Assembly (NCBI RefSeq): GCF_937127095.1
Contig: NZ_CAKZLP010000021.1
Coordinates: 1 to 33,465, forward strand
Source of the DNA: an uncultured Amphritea sp.
Lineage (GTDB): Bacteria > Pseudomonadota > Gammaproteobacteria > Pseudomonadales > Balneatricaceae
DNA length: 33,465 nt
Direction: 5' to 3'
Below, one piece after another: positions 1 to 8,401 of the stretch. The notes under the pieces were generated by a model, which had not been told where the DNA came from, ran no database searches, and was given only the letters and a program-made list of their open reading frames with translations. Numbering within the stretch: the stretch's first letter is position 1; every line of letters begins with the position of its first letter. A program made the position numbers and the translations under genes.

Positions 1-177
1 ACCATCTGGGCCGGTGCGATGATGATGCAGCATCTGGGCTTTGAGCAGATGCACGACACCCTGATACAGGCGATGGCCAGCGTCTTAGCTGAGGGTAAAG
101 CACTGACCCGGGATATGGGTGGCAGTGCCACTATGCTGGAACTGGGTGAGGCGGTCATGGAGGTTATCGAGCACTGA
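1..177 (+). CDS. Isocitrate/isopropylmalate dehydrogenase-family protein, C-terminal fragment (tartrate/D-malate dehydrogenase-like)
   Basis: The first reading frame is open from base 1 to a TGA at 175-177 and gives the last 58 residues of a protein whose start lies outside the window. The end reads as the C-terminus of a decarboxylating NAD-dependent beta-hydroxyacid dehydrogenase: an IWAGAMMM segment, then LTRDMGGSAT near the end, the position where this family has its conserved 'T.D.GG.A.T' motif. These enzymes oxidise tartrate, D-malate, isopropylmalate or isocitrate in the cytoplasm. Which substrate is used cannot be decided from this piece. A terminator follows directly, so the gene is separate from the phosphonate locus downstream. 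Confidence 0.72.
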   Translation, partial: TIWAGAMMMQHLGFEQMHDTLIQAMASVLAEGKALTRDMGGSATMLELGEAVMEVIEH

Positions 178-202
178 GCGGGCGACCTCATTGCTCAACG
201 AT

Positions 203-238
203 AAAAAGGCTGATACTTGGTATATCAGCCTTTTCTTT
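203..238 (+). terminator. Rho-independent terminator after the dehydrogenase gene
   Basis: A perfect 12-bp stem (AAAAGGCTGATA at 203-214 with its complement at 223-234) encloses an 8-base loop and ends in a T-rich run. It sits 26 bases after the stop codon and isolates the upstream gene from the phn locus. Confidence 0.9.
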
Positions 239-317
239 TAGAGGCTGACCTGACGGTTAATCAACACTCTGTTTAAAAACCGCCTGTTGGTCTGCGCTGA
301 TCATCTGTGTCGCTCAA

Positions 318-335
318 CTGTCATATTTATTTCAT
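318..335 (+). promoter_or_regulatory. Candidate Pho box (PhoB site) upstream of the acetyltransferase
   Basis: CTGTCAT-ATTT-ATTTCAT fits the PhoB half-site pattern of two 7-bp CTGTCAT repeats spaced 11 bp apart. The first repeat is 7/7 and the second 5/7. It lies 50 bases before the chosen ATG at 385 and inside the alternative upstream reading frame starting at 307, which argues against that longer start. Phosphate-starvation control by PhoB is established for phn genes in E. coli; binding here is inferred. Confidence 0.6.
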
Positions 336-384
336 CAATAATCCTTACGCTCTCACCCATTTATCCTATGGAGTGAGAGCGACT

Positions 385-996
385 ATGAAACGGTTATCTG
401 AACAGCCCACCCTCGCGGCTGATGCTCAGGTTATGGATGTTGAGTTTGGACGCTTTAATGAGGTTGGTGAGCGTTGCAAGCTGATGAGTTCACGTCTGGA
501 CGATTACGCCTACGTTGGAAATGACTCCGACATCATCAATACAACGATCGGTAAGTTCTGCTCGATTGCCTCCCATACCCGGCTGAATCCGGGCAACCAT
601 CCAGTCGAAAAAGCGGCGATGCATCACTTTACCTATCGTAGTTCTATGTATGGTTTAGGTGACGACGATGAGTCTTTTTTTCAGTGGCGTCGTGATCAGC
701 CAGTGAAGATCGGTAACGATGTCTGGATCGGCCATGGGGCGGTGATTCTGGCCGGTGTCACTGTGGGCAATGGTGCGGTGATCGCTGCAGGAGCCGTGGT
801 CTCCAAAGATGTTGAGGATTACACCATCGTCGCAGGAGTAGCCGCCAAGCCGATTCGAAAACGCTTTAGCGACGAGGTGATCAAAGGCTTTAACAGGTTG
901 TGCTGGTGGGACTGGGATGATGCATTGTTAAGTCAGCGGATGGAGGATTTTCGCACGCTGTCCGGTGAAGCGTTTCTGGCTAAGTATCAGAAATAG
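385..996 (+). CDS. Phn-associated hexapeptide-repeat acetyltransferase (DapH/xenobiotic acetyltransferase type)
   Basis: This 203-residue protein is a left-handed beta-helix transferase. Its second half carries hexapeptide repeats ([19 protein letters not shown], then [19 protein letters not shown]), and a C-terminal [11 protein letters not shown] segment is typical of the acetyl-CoA-dependent xenobiotic/chloramphenicol acetyltransferase branch. A family of such transferases is known to occur with C-P lyase genes; the substrate is not established, and N-acetylation of an aminophosphonate or modification of a pathway intermediate are possibilities. The start at 385 is preferred over GTG 307 because GGAG (370-373) and GAGAG (375-379) precede it and a Pho box lies in the extension. 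It precedes phnC by 120 bases, a gap with its own candidate Pho box. It is not the GNAT-type PhnO of E. coli. Confidence 0.82.
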   Translation: MKRLSEQPTLAADAQVMDVEFGRFNEVGERCKLMSSRLDDYAYVGNDSDIINTTIGKFCSIASHTRLNPGNHPVEKAAMHHFTYRSSMYGLGDDDESFFQWRRDQPVKIGNDVWIGHGAVILAGVTVGNGAVIAAGAVVSKDVEDYTIVAGVAAKPIRKRFSDEVIKGFNRLCWWDWDDALLSQRMEDFRTLSGEAFLAKYQK

Positions 997-1030
997 CATC
1001 TGCATCAGCCATCGAACGTATTACACAAAA

Positions 1031-1070
1031 CTGTAAAAAAACTAACATGTCTAGATAACTTCGCTGTCAT
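1031..1070 (+). promoter_or_regulatory. Candidate Pho box cluster in the phnC promoter region
   Basis: CTGTAAA at 1031-1037 and CTAACAT at 1042-1048 are spaced 11 bp apart, each 5/7 to the CTGTCAT PhoB half-site, and a perfect CTGTCAT lies at 1064-1070, a further 22 bp on. All three are in 11-bp phase, as in tandem Pho boxes. The region lies 47-86 bases before the phnC ATG. The assignment is by eye. Confidence 0.5.
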
Positions 1071-1116
1071 AAAACCCGCTTAAGCTTGCATGCAATCAGA
1101 TAGAGGATTGAATTGC

Positions 1117-1959
1117 ATGCCTGCTATTAAAATTTCGGATTTACAGAAAAGCTTCAACCGGGTTCCTGTTCTTAAAGGGGTTTCGATTGAGGTGCAAAAA
1201 GGTGAGATGGTTGCCCTGATCGGATCTTCCGGTTCGGGTAAATCAACGCTGATGCGTCATCTGTCGGGACTTACATTTGCTAATCGCAATACTGCATCGC
1301 AGGTTGAGGTTCTGGGGCGGAAAGTTCAGCAAAATGGTCGCCCGGCAAAAGAACTGCGGACAACCCGTGCCCGCATCGGGAACGTGTTTCAGCAGTTCAA
1401 TCTCGTTAACCGCCTCAGTGTGCAAACCAATGTTCTGATTGGTGCTCTGAGCCGGATCCCTACCTATCGCAGTTTGTTGGGCTGGTTTACCAGGGAAGAA
1501 AAACTTAAAGCTCTGCAAGCGCTTGAATTGGTAGGGCTGCGGCAGCATGCCCTGAAGCGGGCGTCTGATCTGTCTGGCGGCCAGCAGCAGCGGGTGGCGA
1601 TAGCCCGAGCGCTGATGCAGGAGGCGGAAGTGATTCTGGCCGATGAGCCGATTGCGTCACTGGACCCGGAATCATCCCGCCAGGTGATGGAGACCCTGCA
1701 ACGCATCAACCAGGAGATGGGCATCACCGTGGTGGTAACCCTGCATCAGGTTGAATACGCACAGAAATACTGCAGTCGTGCAATCGCCCTGAAAGAGGGT
1801 GAGATCTATTTCGATGGTCCTATCGAAACTCTGGATTCCGCTCTGCTAACTGATCTGTACGGCACCTATATACCCGAAGGAACGCAAGGCTCTGAGGCAA
1901 ATGAATTGCCTCAACAACACTCTGAGTTCGACTTAAATCGTGAACTGAACCCTGTTTAA
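1117..1959 (+). CDS. phnC: Phosphonate ABC transporter, ATP-binding protein PhnC
   Basis: PhnC is the cytoplasmic ATPase that powers phosphonate import with the PhnE permease and PhnD binding protein. The 280-residue product has Walker [10 protein letters not shown] at residues 36-44, a Q-loop VFQQFN, the ABC signature LSGGQQQR, Walker [14 protein letters not shown] and an H-loop in TLHQVEYA. The ATG at 1117 is chosen over an in-frame ATG at 1090 because AGAGGA (1102-1107) sits 9 bases before it and the family normally begins with a short strand like [12 protein letters not shown]. The last 30 or so residues are polar and past the conserved fold. phnD follows after 31 bases, so the two are co-transcribed. 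Confidence 0.96.
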   Translation: MPAIKISDLQKSFNRVPVLKGVSIEVQKGEMVALIGSSGSGKSTLMRHLSGLTFANRNTASQVEVLGRKVQQNGRPAKELRTTRARIGNVFQQFNLVNRLSVQTNVLIGALSRIPTYRSLLGWFTREEKLKALQALELVGLRQHALKRASDLSGGQQQRVAIARALMQEAEVILADEPIASLDPESSRQVMETLQRINQEMGITVVVTLHQVEYAQKYCSRAIALKEGEIYFDGPIETLDSALLTDLYGTYIPEGTQGSEANELPQQHSEFDLNRELNPV

Positions 1960-1990
1960 AACCTGAACTAAAACCCCGGAGCTAAACCCC

Positions 1991-3004
1991 ATGAAACTTA
2001 AGCAAGTGTTTTCGAAGCTGGCTGCTGGCCTGGCGATCACTGCGGCACTGACTGGCGTCAGTGCAGCTCAGGCTGAAGAGTTAAAGACGCTGAATTTTGG
2101 CATCATCTCCACTGAAACGTCTCAAAACCTGAAAACTATCTGGGTTCCGTTTCTGGCAGATATGTCTAAAAAACTGAATATGGAAGTTAAGCCGTTTTTT
2201 GCTTCTGACTATGCCGGCATAATCCAGGCGATGCGCTTCAATAAAGTAGATGTTGCCTGGTACGGCAATAAATCTGCAATGGAAGCCGTAGATCGCGCTG
2301 GCGGCGAGATCTTTGCTCAGACCGTTGATGTCACCGGTAATCCGGGTTACTGGAGTGTGCTGCTGGCGTCTGCAAACAATGACAAGCTGAACAGCGTTGA
2401 AGATGTTCTCAGTCACAGCAATGAGCTGGCGTTCGGTAACGGTGATCCAAACTCAACCTCTGGTTTCCTGGTGCCTAGCTATTACGTATTTGCCAAGAAC
2501 GGTGTTGATGCCAAAAAAGCATTTAAGCGTGTTACCAATGCCAGCCATGAAGCTAACTTTATGGCGGTTGCCAACGGTCAGGTTGATGTTGCCACTAACA
2601 ACACTGAAAACCTTGCACGTATTGCCGTTACTCATCCGGAAATGGTCGATAAAGTGAAGGTGATCTGGAAGTCTCCGCTAATACCGTCTGACCCTATCGT
2701 ATGGCGTAAGAATCTGGCTGAAGCCGACAAAGGCAAGATCTATGACTTCTTTATGTCTTACGGAAAAACCAATGATACTAAAGAACTGGATATTCTGAAG
2801 GACCTGCAATGGGCTCCGTTTAAAGCGTCCAGCGATGATCAGCTGCTGCCTATCCGTCAGCTGGCACTGTTCAAAAACCGCGCGAAGATGATCAACAACT
2901 CTGGTCTGTCTGACACTGAGAAAGCAGAAAAAATCAACGAGATTGATGAGCAACTGGCGGTGCTGAACCGTCGTATGGCGGCCCTTCAGGCTGCGGCGCT
3001 TTAA
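1991..3004 (+). CDS. phnD: Phosphonate ABC transporter, periplasmic substrate-binding protein PhnD
   Basis: PhnD captures phosphonates such as 2-aminoethylphosphonate in the periplasm and delivers them to PhnE. The 337-residue product, about the family length, begins with a classical signal peptide: positive residues, a hydrophobic core, and a probable signal peptidase I cut after Ala28 (AQA then EE). The mature part has family landmarks: LNFGIISTE at the start, the DVAWYGNKSA segment, GDPNSTSGFLVP in the ligand-binding region, and SPLIPSDPIVWRKNL. GGAG at 1978-1981 is the ribosome binding site. A stable hairpin follows the gene, which may allow more PhnD than PhnE to be made, as is usual for binding proteins. 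Confidence 0.96.
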   Translation: MKLKQVFSKLAAGLAITAALTGVSAAQAEELKTLNFGIISTETSQNLKTIWVPFLADMSKKLNMEVKPFFASDYAGIIQAMRFNKVDVAWYGNKSAMEAVDRAGGEIFAQTVDVTGNPGYWSVLLASANNDKLNSVEDVLSHSNELAFGNGDPNSTSGFLVPSYYVFAKNGVDAKKAFKRVTNASHEANFMAVANGQVDVATNNTENLARIAVTHPEMVDKVKVIWKSPLIPSDPIVWRKNLAEADKGKIYDFFMSYGKTNDTKELDILKDLQWAPFKASSDDQLLPIRQLALFKNRAKMINNSGLSDTEKAEKINEIDEQLAVLNRRMAALQAAAL

Positions 3005-3014
3005 TTGATCCGAC

Positions 3015-3058
3015 AACTGGCAGCGCTTGTATAAGCGTTGCTGGTTACCTGCTTTTTT
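3015..3058 (+). terminator. Intercistronic hairpin between phnD and phnE (attenuator or 3'-stabilising stem)
   Basis: Bases 3015-3028 and 3033-3046 form a 14-bp stem with a GTAT loop. Three of the pairs are G-U wobbles, so the stem is continuous only in the + strand RNA; the complement would have A-C mismatches. Six bases later comes a run of six T (3053-3058). The T run is set back from the stem, so partial termination or protection of the upstream phnD message from 3' decay are both possible. Confidence 0.7.
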
Positions 3059-3072
3059 AATGGAACCAGACA

Positions 3073-3870
3073 ATGACTACAGATTCATACCTGAATAATG
3101 ATGCCATAGTCAGCAAGCCATTTAACTGGATGGCGGCGCTGAGCTGGGGTGTGTTATTCGCAATGTTGGGGTGGGGCTGGCAAGGCGCAGAGATGAACCC
3201 AATGGTATTGATCCGTGATGCGGGCAATATGGCGGAGTTCGCTGCGGACTTTTTTCCTCCTGATTTTAGTGACATTAAATTCTACCTCGAAGAGATGGTG
3301 ATCACGATTCATATCGCGCTCTGGGGGACTGCTCTTTCAATTCTGCTGTCTATTCCCTTCGGCATACTCAGCTCTGAAAACCTGATGCCAGTATGGATCT
3401 ATCAGCCAGTGCGTCGATTGATGGATGCTTCTCGTGCCATCAATGAGATGGTGTTTGCCATGTTGTTTGTTGTGGCGGTTGGCCTGGGGCCATTTGCCGG
3501 GGTGCTCGCTCTGTTCATTCATACTACCGGTGTACTGGCAAAATTGTTTTCAGAGGCGGTTGAGGCGATCGATCCTCGCCCTGTAGAGGGGGTTAGAGCG
3601 ACAGGTGCCAATATTCTTGAAGAGATTCTCTACGGTGTTATTCCACAGGTTTTGCCGCTGTGGATCTCCTATTCTCTGTACCGTTTTGAATCCAATGTGC
3701 GCTCGGCCACGGTGGTCGGCATGGTGGGTGCGGGTGGCGTTGGTGTCATTCTCTGGGAGAGCATTCGTGGTTTCCAGTTTCAGCAAACCTGCGCGGTGAT
3801 GATCGTTATTGTTATCTGTGTGACCCTGACCGACTTGCTGTCCCAGCGGTTACGCAAAGCCTTTATCTGA
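3073..3870 (+). CDS. phnE: Phosphonate ABC transporter permease PhnE
   Basis: PhnE forms the inner-membrane channel of the phosphonate importer. The 265-residue product has several hydrophobic segments (around residues 16-36, 75-95, 125-155 and 230-255) and a permease EAA-type loop around [21 protein letters not shown], which contacts PhnC. The segment [18 protein letters not shown] is strongly typical of PhnE. The frame is intact, unlike the known frameshifted phnE of E. coli K-12. It is preceded by the phnD hairpin and followed by phnF after 34 bases. Confidence 0.95.
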   Translation: MTTDSYLNNDAIVSKPFNWMAALSWGVLFAMLGWGWQGAEMNPMVLIRDAGNMAEFAADFFPPDFSDIKFYLEEMVITIHIALWGTALSILLSIPFGILSSENLMPVWIYQPVRRLMDASRAINEMVFAMLFVVAVGLGPFAGVLALFIHTTGVLAKLFSEAVEAIDPRPVEGVRATGANILEEILYGVIPQVLPLWISYSLYRFESNVRSATVVGMVGAGGVGVILWESIRGFQFQQTCAVMIVIVICVTLTDLLSQRLRKAFI

Positions 3871-3904
3871 TTATTTTTTTAGCTTTCGGAACTTGTATAG
3901 ACAA

Positions 3905-4603
3905 ATGGCTATTTACCGCAAAATTGCGACACAACTTAGAGATGAGATTGGCGCTCAATATACCCCAGGCGACTTGTTGCCTCCGGAAAACCAGCTGGCT
4001 GACCGTTTCGATGTGAACCGGCATACGGTCCGGCGGGCGATCGATGAACTGGTACAGGATGGACTGGTGCGACGTCATCAGGGACTGGGCTGCCGGGTGG
4101 TGCAGAAACCGATCGATTATGCCCTGCATGACCGGGCGGCGTTCTCCCATAACCTGAGCCAGATCGGACTGGGCCTGGAAACCGAGGTGGCCGGGTGCCG
4201 GGTGGTGCAGTTACCTGAGGCGCTTGCTGAGCGGCTGGCCTTAGCCGAAACGCCCCGGGTGATTGAGTTGCAGACCCGTCGTTTTATCGGATCAGACCCT
4301 GTCTGTCTTATCCGCCACTATCTGTTTGATCTGCCTGATGATGCCCTGAATAACTTTAGTGAGGGGTCGCTGCACACTTATCTGTTGCAGAACTTTGATC
4401 TTGAGTTGCAGCGGGGAACCACCCGTTTAAGGGCGCGGATGCCGACTTTTGACGAATGCAATCAGTTAGCCATCAGTCGGGGCGTTCCGGTAATGGAGGT
4501 GCATACCCGCAACTATTGTAGGCAGTCCGGGGCACTGCGCGAATATTCCATCGCCCGAAGCCGCAGCGATTACTTTGAATACCGAGTGGAACCAACACCA
4601 TGA
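3905..4603 (+). CDS. phnF: GntR/HutC-family transcriptional regulator PhnF
   Basis: PhnF has an N-terminal GntR winged helix (about residues 1-75; PPENQLADRFDVNRHTVRRAIDEL is the helix-turn-helix) and a C-terminal UTRA ligand-binding domain (EYSIARSRSDYFEY near the end). It probably represses phn genes, as reported for PhnF in mycobacteria; in E. coli its role is unclear. Overall similarity to E. coli PhnF is plain, for instance VNRHT.RRAID.LV and GSLH.FL. The ATG at 3905 is preferred to the TTG at 3893, though the ribosome binding site is weak. The stop codon overlaps the phnG start by 4 bases (ATGA), so repressor and core lyase are translationally coupled. Confidence 0.93.
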   Translation: MAIYRKIATQLRDEIGAQYTPGDLLPPENQLADRFDVNRHTVRRAIDELVQDGLVRRHQGLGCRVVQKPIDYALHDRAAFSHNLSQIGLGLETEVAGCRVVQLPEALAERLALAETPRVIELQTRRFIGSDPVCLIRHYLFDLPDDALNNFSEGSLHTYLLQNFDLELQRGTTRLRARMPTFDECNQLAISRGVPVMEVHTRNYCRQSGALREYSIARSRSDYFEYRVEPTP

Positions 4604-5049
4604 ATACTAGTACTGAACAGCGTCAGCGCTGGATCTCTGTATTGGCGAAAGCGCCAACCGAATCCCTGCTTAAGCTATCTGACCCGGTGGTCAGCGATAT
4701 GCAGTTTGAGCTGATTCGTGAGCCAGAAATAGGCCTGACCCAGGTGCGTGCGCGGATGGGCGGTAAGGGCGATGCATTCAATATGGGTGATATGACGGTA
4801 ACCCGTTGTGTCGTTCGTAGCCAGGGCGATTCGCTGGGGTTTAGCTATGTTGCCGGGCGTAATAAGCCCCATGCGCTGCGGGCGGCGCAGCTGGATGCGA
4901 TGTTGCAACTGGCGGATTTCCATCAGCCATTAACCGACATGATTATTGAACCGTTGAATCAGCTGATGCTGAATACCCAGCAGCAGAAACAGCAGGCGAC
5001 CGCCGCGACCAAAGTTGATTTCTTTACCCTGGTAAGAGGGGAGGACTAA
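4600..5049 (+). CDS. phnG: C-P lyase core complex subunit PhnG
   Basis: PhnG is one of the four subunits of the PhnGHIJ core complex. With PhnH, PhnI and PhnL it supports transfer of the methylphosphonate moiety onto ribose of ATP with loss of adenine. The product is 149 residues, about the usual length. Recognisable features are the start RQRWISVLAKAP, the VRARMGGKGDAFNMGDMTVTRCVV segment and the GFSYVAGRNKPHALRAAQLDA segment. It begins inside the phnF stop codon and ends 3 bases before phnH. Confidence 0.95.
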   Translation: MNTSTEQRQRWISVLAKAPTESLLKLSDPVVSDMQFELIREPEIGLTQVRARMGGKGDAFNMGDMTVTRCVVRSQGDSLGFSYVAGRNKPHALRAAQLDAMLQLADFHQPLTDMIIEPLNQLMLNTQQQKQQATAATKVDFFTLVRGED

Positions 5050-5052
5050 CCG

Positions 5053-5658
5053 ATGAACAGTATCGCACTACAGGTCGGTTTTAAAGACGCTGTCACCGAT
5101 GCACAGCAGGTATTCCGCTCGCTGCTAAAGGTGATGAGCGAACCGGGTGTTATTGAACAACTGGATCAGACGGACACACTGGAGACGCTTTGTCCGGCGG
5201 CCTTTTCAACCTGCTTAGCGCTGCTGGATTCGACTACCCGGATCTGGTTAGCCGAATCGTTTGATAACGATAGCGTGTCGAAGAATCTTAGTTTTCACAC
5301 CGGTTGTCGTCTAACCCGGGATGTCAGCGAAGCAGACTTCGTGCTCTGCCGGGCCGATCAGCTGCCAGCGCTGTCGCAGCTTAAACTGGGGTCGGCTGAA
5401 TACCCTGACCGGGGCTGCACGCTGCTGGTTCAGGTAGCGCAGTTGTCTGATATAGCGCTGCCGGGGGCAACTCAGTTAACCCTGCAGGGACCGGGCATCC
5501 CGGGTCAGCGCAGCATATCGGTGGACTCTCTACCGGCTGAGTTGACCCGCTATCTGACCGAGCGGCCCGATCCATTCCCGCTGGGGTTGGACATCGTGCT
5601 GCTGGGGGGTGATGCAGTGATCGCCATTCCCCGAACTACCGTTGTGGAGGTGAACTGA
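5053..5658 (+). CDS. phnH: C-P lyase core complex subunit PhnH
   Basis: PhnH is a 201-residue core subunit that resembles PLP-transferase folds but has lost the catalytic residues. The start GFKDAVTDAQQVFRSLLKVMSEPGVI is a strong family signature, as is QLTLQGPGIPGQRSISVDSLP near the middle of the second half. It works in the cytoplasmic PhnGHIJ complex. The stop TGA shares its last base with the ATG of phnI, so the genes are tightly coupled. Confidence 0.95.
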   Translation: MNSIALQVGFKDAVTDAQQVFRSLLKVMSEPGVIEQLDQTDTLETLCPAAFSTCLALLDSTTRIWLAESFDNDSVSKNLSFHTGCRLTRDVSEADFVLCRADQLPALSQLKLGSAEYPDRGCTLLVQVAQLSDIALPGATQLTLQGPGIPGQRSISVDSLPAELTRYLTERPDPFPLGLDIVLLGGDAVIAIPRTTVVEVN

Positions 5659-6752
5659 TGTACGTAGCCGTAAAAGGGGGCGAAAAGGCGATTAGCGCCG
5701 CCCATGAACTACTGGCGAAAGTCCGTCGCGGTGATACCCGCGAAGCGGAACTTTCGGTTAAGCAGGTTGAACAACAGCTGCCGCTGGCGGTTGCCCGGGT
5801 GATGACCGAGGGGGCTGTTTATGACCCTGAACTGGCCGCGTTGGCGATCAAACAGTCCGCTGGCGACCTGGTGGAAGCGATCTTCCTGTTGCGCGCCTAT
5901 AAGACCACACTGAACCGTTTTGGCATCTGTGAGCCGATCAATACAGAAGCGATGCAGATCGAGCGGCGGATCTCTGCGACCTATAAAGACCTGCCCGGTG
6001 GACAGGTACTGGGGCCAACCTTTGATTACACCCACCGCCTGCTGGATTTCAGCCTGATGGCCGAGGGTGAATTCAGTGATCCCTCAGACGAAGCTGAAAA
6101 CCTGACGGCGGTGCCTGAATCGGTATCCAAAGTGCTGGAGATTCTGGAACGGGAAAAGCTGATGGCCAGCGAGATGGATCATCAGCACCAGCCCACCGAT
6201 ATTACCCGCGACCCGATCACCTATCCGGCGGATCGCAGTGCCCGCTTACAGTCACTGGTTCAGGGCGATGAAGGCTTTTTGCTGGCACTGGGATACTCCA
6301 CCCAGCGGGGTTATGGCCGCAACCATCCCTTTGCCGGAGAGATCCGCATCGGCGAGGTTGAGGTGTCTATCGTGCCTGAAGAGCTGGGCTTTGAAATCGA
6401 GATCGGCGCTGTACAGGTGACCGAGTGCGAGATGGTCAACGGTTTTACCCGCCATCGTGATGGTGAGGTGAAATTTACCCGGGGTTATGGCGTGGGCTTT
6501 GGTCAGTGTGAGCGTAAAGCGATGGCGATGGCGCTGGTGGACCGTTCACTGCAAGCCGCTGACTATGACGAAGAGGTGGTCTCTCCGGCGCAGCAGGAGG
6601 AGTTTGTTCTGTCCCACTGCGATAACGTCGAAGCCGCTGGTTTTGTCTCTCACCTGAAACTGCCTCACTACGTTGATTTCCAGTCAGAACTGGAGCTGTT
6701 GCGTCGTATACGGGCTGCTGAGCAGAGTGATTCTGCTAAGGAAACGAACTGA
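5658..6752 (+). CDS. phnI: C-P lyase core complex subunit PhnI (nucleosidase/phosphonylation subunit)
   Basis: PhnI is required for displacing adenine from ATP by phosphonate at the ribose C1; E. coli PhnI alone shows purine nucleosidase activity. The 364-residue product starts MYVAVKGGEKAI and has the segments RRISATYKDLPGGQVLGPTFDYTHRLLDF, ITYPADRSARLQSL and LALGYSTQRGYGRNHPF, all characteristic. It is slightly longer than E. coli PhnI (about 354). The last base of its stop is the first base of the phnJ ATG, so PhnI and PhnJ, which contact each other in the complex, are produced in a coupled manner. Confidence 0.96.
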   Translation: MYVAVKGGEKAISAAHELLAKVRRGDTREAELSVKQVEQQLPLAVARVMTEGAVYDPELAALAIKQSAGDLVEAIFLLRAYKTTLNRFGICEPINTEAMQIERRISATYKDLPGGQVLGPTFDYTHRLLDFSLMAEGEFSDPSDEAENLTAVPESVSKVLEILEREKLMASEMDHQHQPTDITRDPITYPADRSARLQSLVQGDEGFLLALGYSTQRGYGRNHPFAGEIRIGEVEVSIVPEELGFEIEIGAVQVTECEMVNGFTRHRDGEVKFTRGYGVGFGQCERKAMAMALVDRSLQAADYDEEVVSPAQQEEFVLSHCDNVEAAGFVSHLKLPHYVDFQSELELLRRIRAAEQSDSAKETN

Positions 6753-7612
6753 TGAATCCACAGACTATTCGGGAAGGCTATAACTTCGCTTATCTGGATG
6801 AGCAGACCAAACGGATGATCCGGCGTGCACTGTTGAAAGCGGTGGCTATTCCCGGTTATCAGGTGCCATTTGGTGGCCGCGAGATGCCAATGCCCTATGG
6901 CTGGGGTACCGGTGGTATGCAGGTAACAGCGGCGGTGATTGGCCAGACGGATTGCCTCAAAGTGATCGACCAGGGCGCTGACGACACCACCAATGCGGTG
7001 AGTATTCGGGCCTTTTTTCGCGATCTTACCGGGGTGAAAACCACCGAGAGAACGGAAGAGGCGACGCTGATTCAGACCCGTCACCGGATTCCGGAAAAGC
7101 CACTTCAGGCGGGGCAGGTGCTGGTCTATCAGGTGCCGATTCCTGAGCCGCTGCGGTTTATTGAACCTAGTGAGGTTGAAACCCGCAAGATGCATGCGCT
7201 GGAGGATTACGGCGTGATGCATATCAAACTTTATGAGGATATTGCGCAGTTTGGTCATATCGCTACGGCTTACGCGTATCCGGTGCTGGTTAACGGTCGC
7301 TACGTGATGGACCCCTCACCGATCCCTAAATTTGATAACCCTAAAATGGATAACTCACCGGCGCTACAGCTGTTTGGTGCCGGGCGGGAGAAACGGATCT
7401 ATGCGATCCCACCCTACACCGATGTTAAGAGTCTCGATTTTGAAGACCATCCGTTTGAGGTGCAGAAGTGGGAGCAGTGCTGTGCTATCTGTGGCTCTGC
7501 TGAGAGTTTCCTTGATGAGGTGATTATGGATGATCAGGGAACCCATGAGTTTATCTGTTCAGACACCGACTACTGTCGTGAGCGGATGGAAAATCTGGAG
7601 GTGACAGTATGA
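6752..7612 (+). CDS. phnJ: Alpha-D-ribose 1-methylphosphonate 5-phosphate C-P lyase PhnJ
   Basis: PhnJ is the radical-SAM enzyme that cleaves the carbon-phosphorus bond, releasing methane from methylphosphonate. The 286-residue product carries its unusual C-terminal cluster motif: Cys244-x2-Cys247-x21-Cys269 for the 4Fe-4S cluster, then Cys275, matching the E. coli thiyl-radical cysteine (Cys272). The spacing fits the E. coli pattern exactly. Other family marks are the N-terminal GYNFAYLDEQTKRMIRRA and PMPYGWGTGG. It overlaps phnI by 1 base and phnK by 4 bases. All catalytic residues I can check are present, so the lyase should be active. Confidence 0.98.
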   Translation: MNPQTIREGYNFAYLDEQTKRMIRRALLKAVAIPGYQVPFGGREMPMPYGWGTGGMQVTAAVIGQTDCLKVIDQGADDTTNAVSIRAFFRDLTGVKTTERTEEATLIQTRHRIPEKPLQAGQVLVYQVPIPEPLRFIEPSEVETRKMHALEDYGVMHIKLYEDIAQFGHIATAYAYPVLVNGRYVMDPSPIPKFDNPKMDNSPALQLFGAGREKRIYAIPPYTDVKSLDFEDHPFEVQKWEQCCAICGSAESFLDEVIMDDQGTHEFICSDTDYCRERMENLEVTV

Positions 7613-8385
7613 ACCGTGAACCTATTTTACAGGTCGATAACCTCACCAAACTCTATGCCGCGGGCAAAGGCTGTGAGGAGGTTAGTTTCGATCTTTATCC
7701 CGGAGAAGTGCTGGGAATTGTCGGCGAATCCGGCTCCGGTAAATCGACCCTGCTTAGCTGTCTGTCCGCCCGGTTGGCACCAGACCAGGGAGATATTCAT
7801 TACCTTACCCGCGCTGCAGAGTGGGTCAATCTCTATGGCCTGAGTGAATCACGCCAGCGCCAGCTACAGCGCACCGAGTGGGGTATTGTGCATCAGCATC
7901 CCCGTGATGGTTTACGTATGGGGGTGTCTGCGGGGGCTAATATTGGTGAGCGACTGATGGCGACCGGTCAGCGTCATTACGGCAATCTGCGGGATACCGC
8001 GCAGAGCTGGATGAGTGATGTGGAGCTGGATATCGCCCGCATCGACGATAAGCCAACCACTTACTCCGGAGGGATGCAGCAGCGGTTGCAGATCGCCCGT
8101 AATCTGGTCACCCATCCCCGTCTGGTGTTTATGGATGAACCAACCGGTGGACTGGATGTGTCGGTTCAGGCGCGGCTTCTGGATCTGCTGCGGCAACTGG
8201 TGACTGAGATGAACCTGGCGGTGGTGATTGTCACCCATGATCTGGCGGTGGCCCGTTTGCTGGCGCAGCGACTGATTGTGATGCGTCACGGACGGGTGGT
8301 TGAAACCGGTCTCACCGATCAGGTGCTTGACGACCCTCAGCACGCTTATACCCAGTTGCTGGTGTCCTCCGTACTGACCTCATAA
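7609..8385 (+). CDS. phnK: C-P lyase-associated ATP-binding protein PhnK
   Basis: PhnK resembles the ATPase of peptide/nickel importers but works with C-P lyase: in E. coli it binds the PhnGHIJ core complex through PhnJ. The 258-residue protein has Walker [10 protein letters not shown] at residues 39-47, signature [14 protein letters not shown], Walker [13 protein letters not shown] and the H-loop VIVTHDLAV. No permease gene accompanies it, consistent with a non-transport role. It starts inside the phnJ stop (ATGA overlap) and is followed by phnL after 16 bases. Confidence 0.95.
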   Translation: MNREPILQVDNLTKLYAAGKGCEEVSFDLYPGEVLGIVGESGSGKSTLLSCLSARLAPDQGDIHYLTRAAEWVNLYGLSESRQRQLQRTEWGIVHQHPRDGLRMGVSAGANIGERLMATGQRHYGNLRDTAQSWMSDVELDIARIDDKPTTYSGGMQQRLQIARNLVTHPRLVFMDEPTGGLDVSVQARLLDLLRQLVTEMNLAVVIVTHDLAVARLLAQRLIVMRHGRVVETGLTDQVLDDPQHAYTQLLVSSVLTS

Positions 8386-8401
8386 CCCCGGGAATAAAAT
8401 T

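Noticed and set aside
307..384. Extended GTG start for the acetyltransferase adding 26 residues
   Set aside because: The extension overlaps a good Pho box, lacks a ribosome binding site and is not part of the transferase fold.
6668..7258. 196-codon - strand frame opposite phnI/phnJ
   Set aside because: Lies wholly against conserved C-P lyase genes and has a shadow-like composition.
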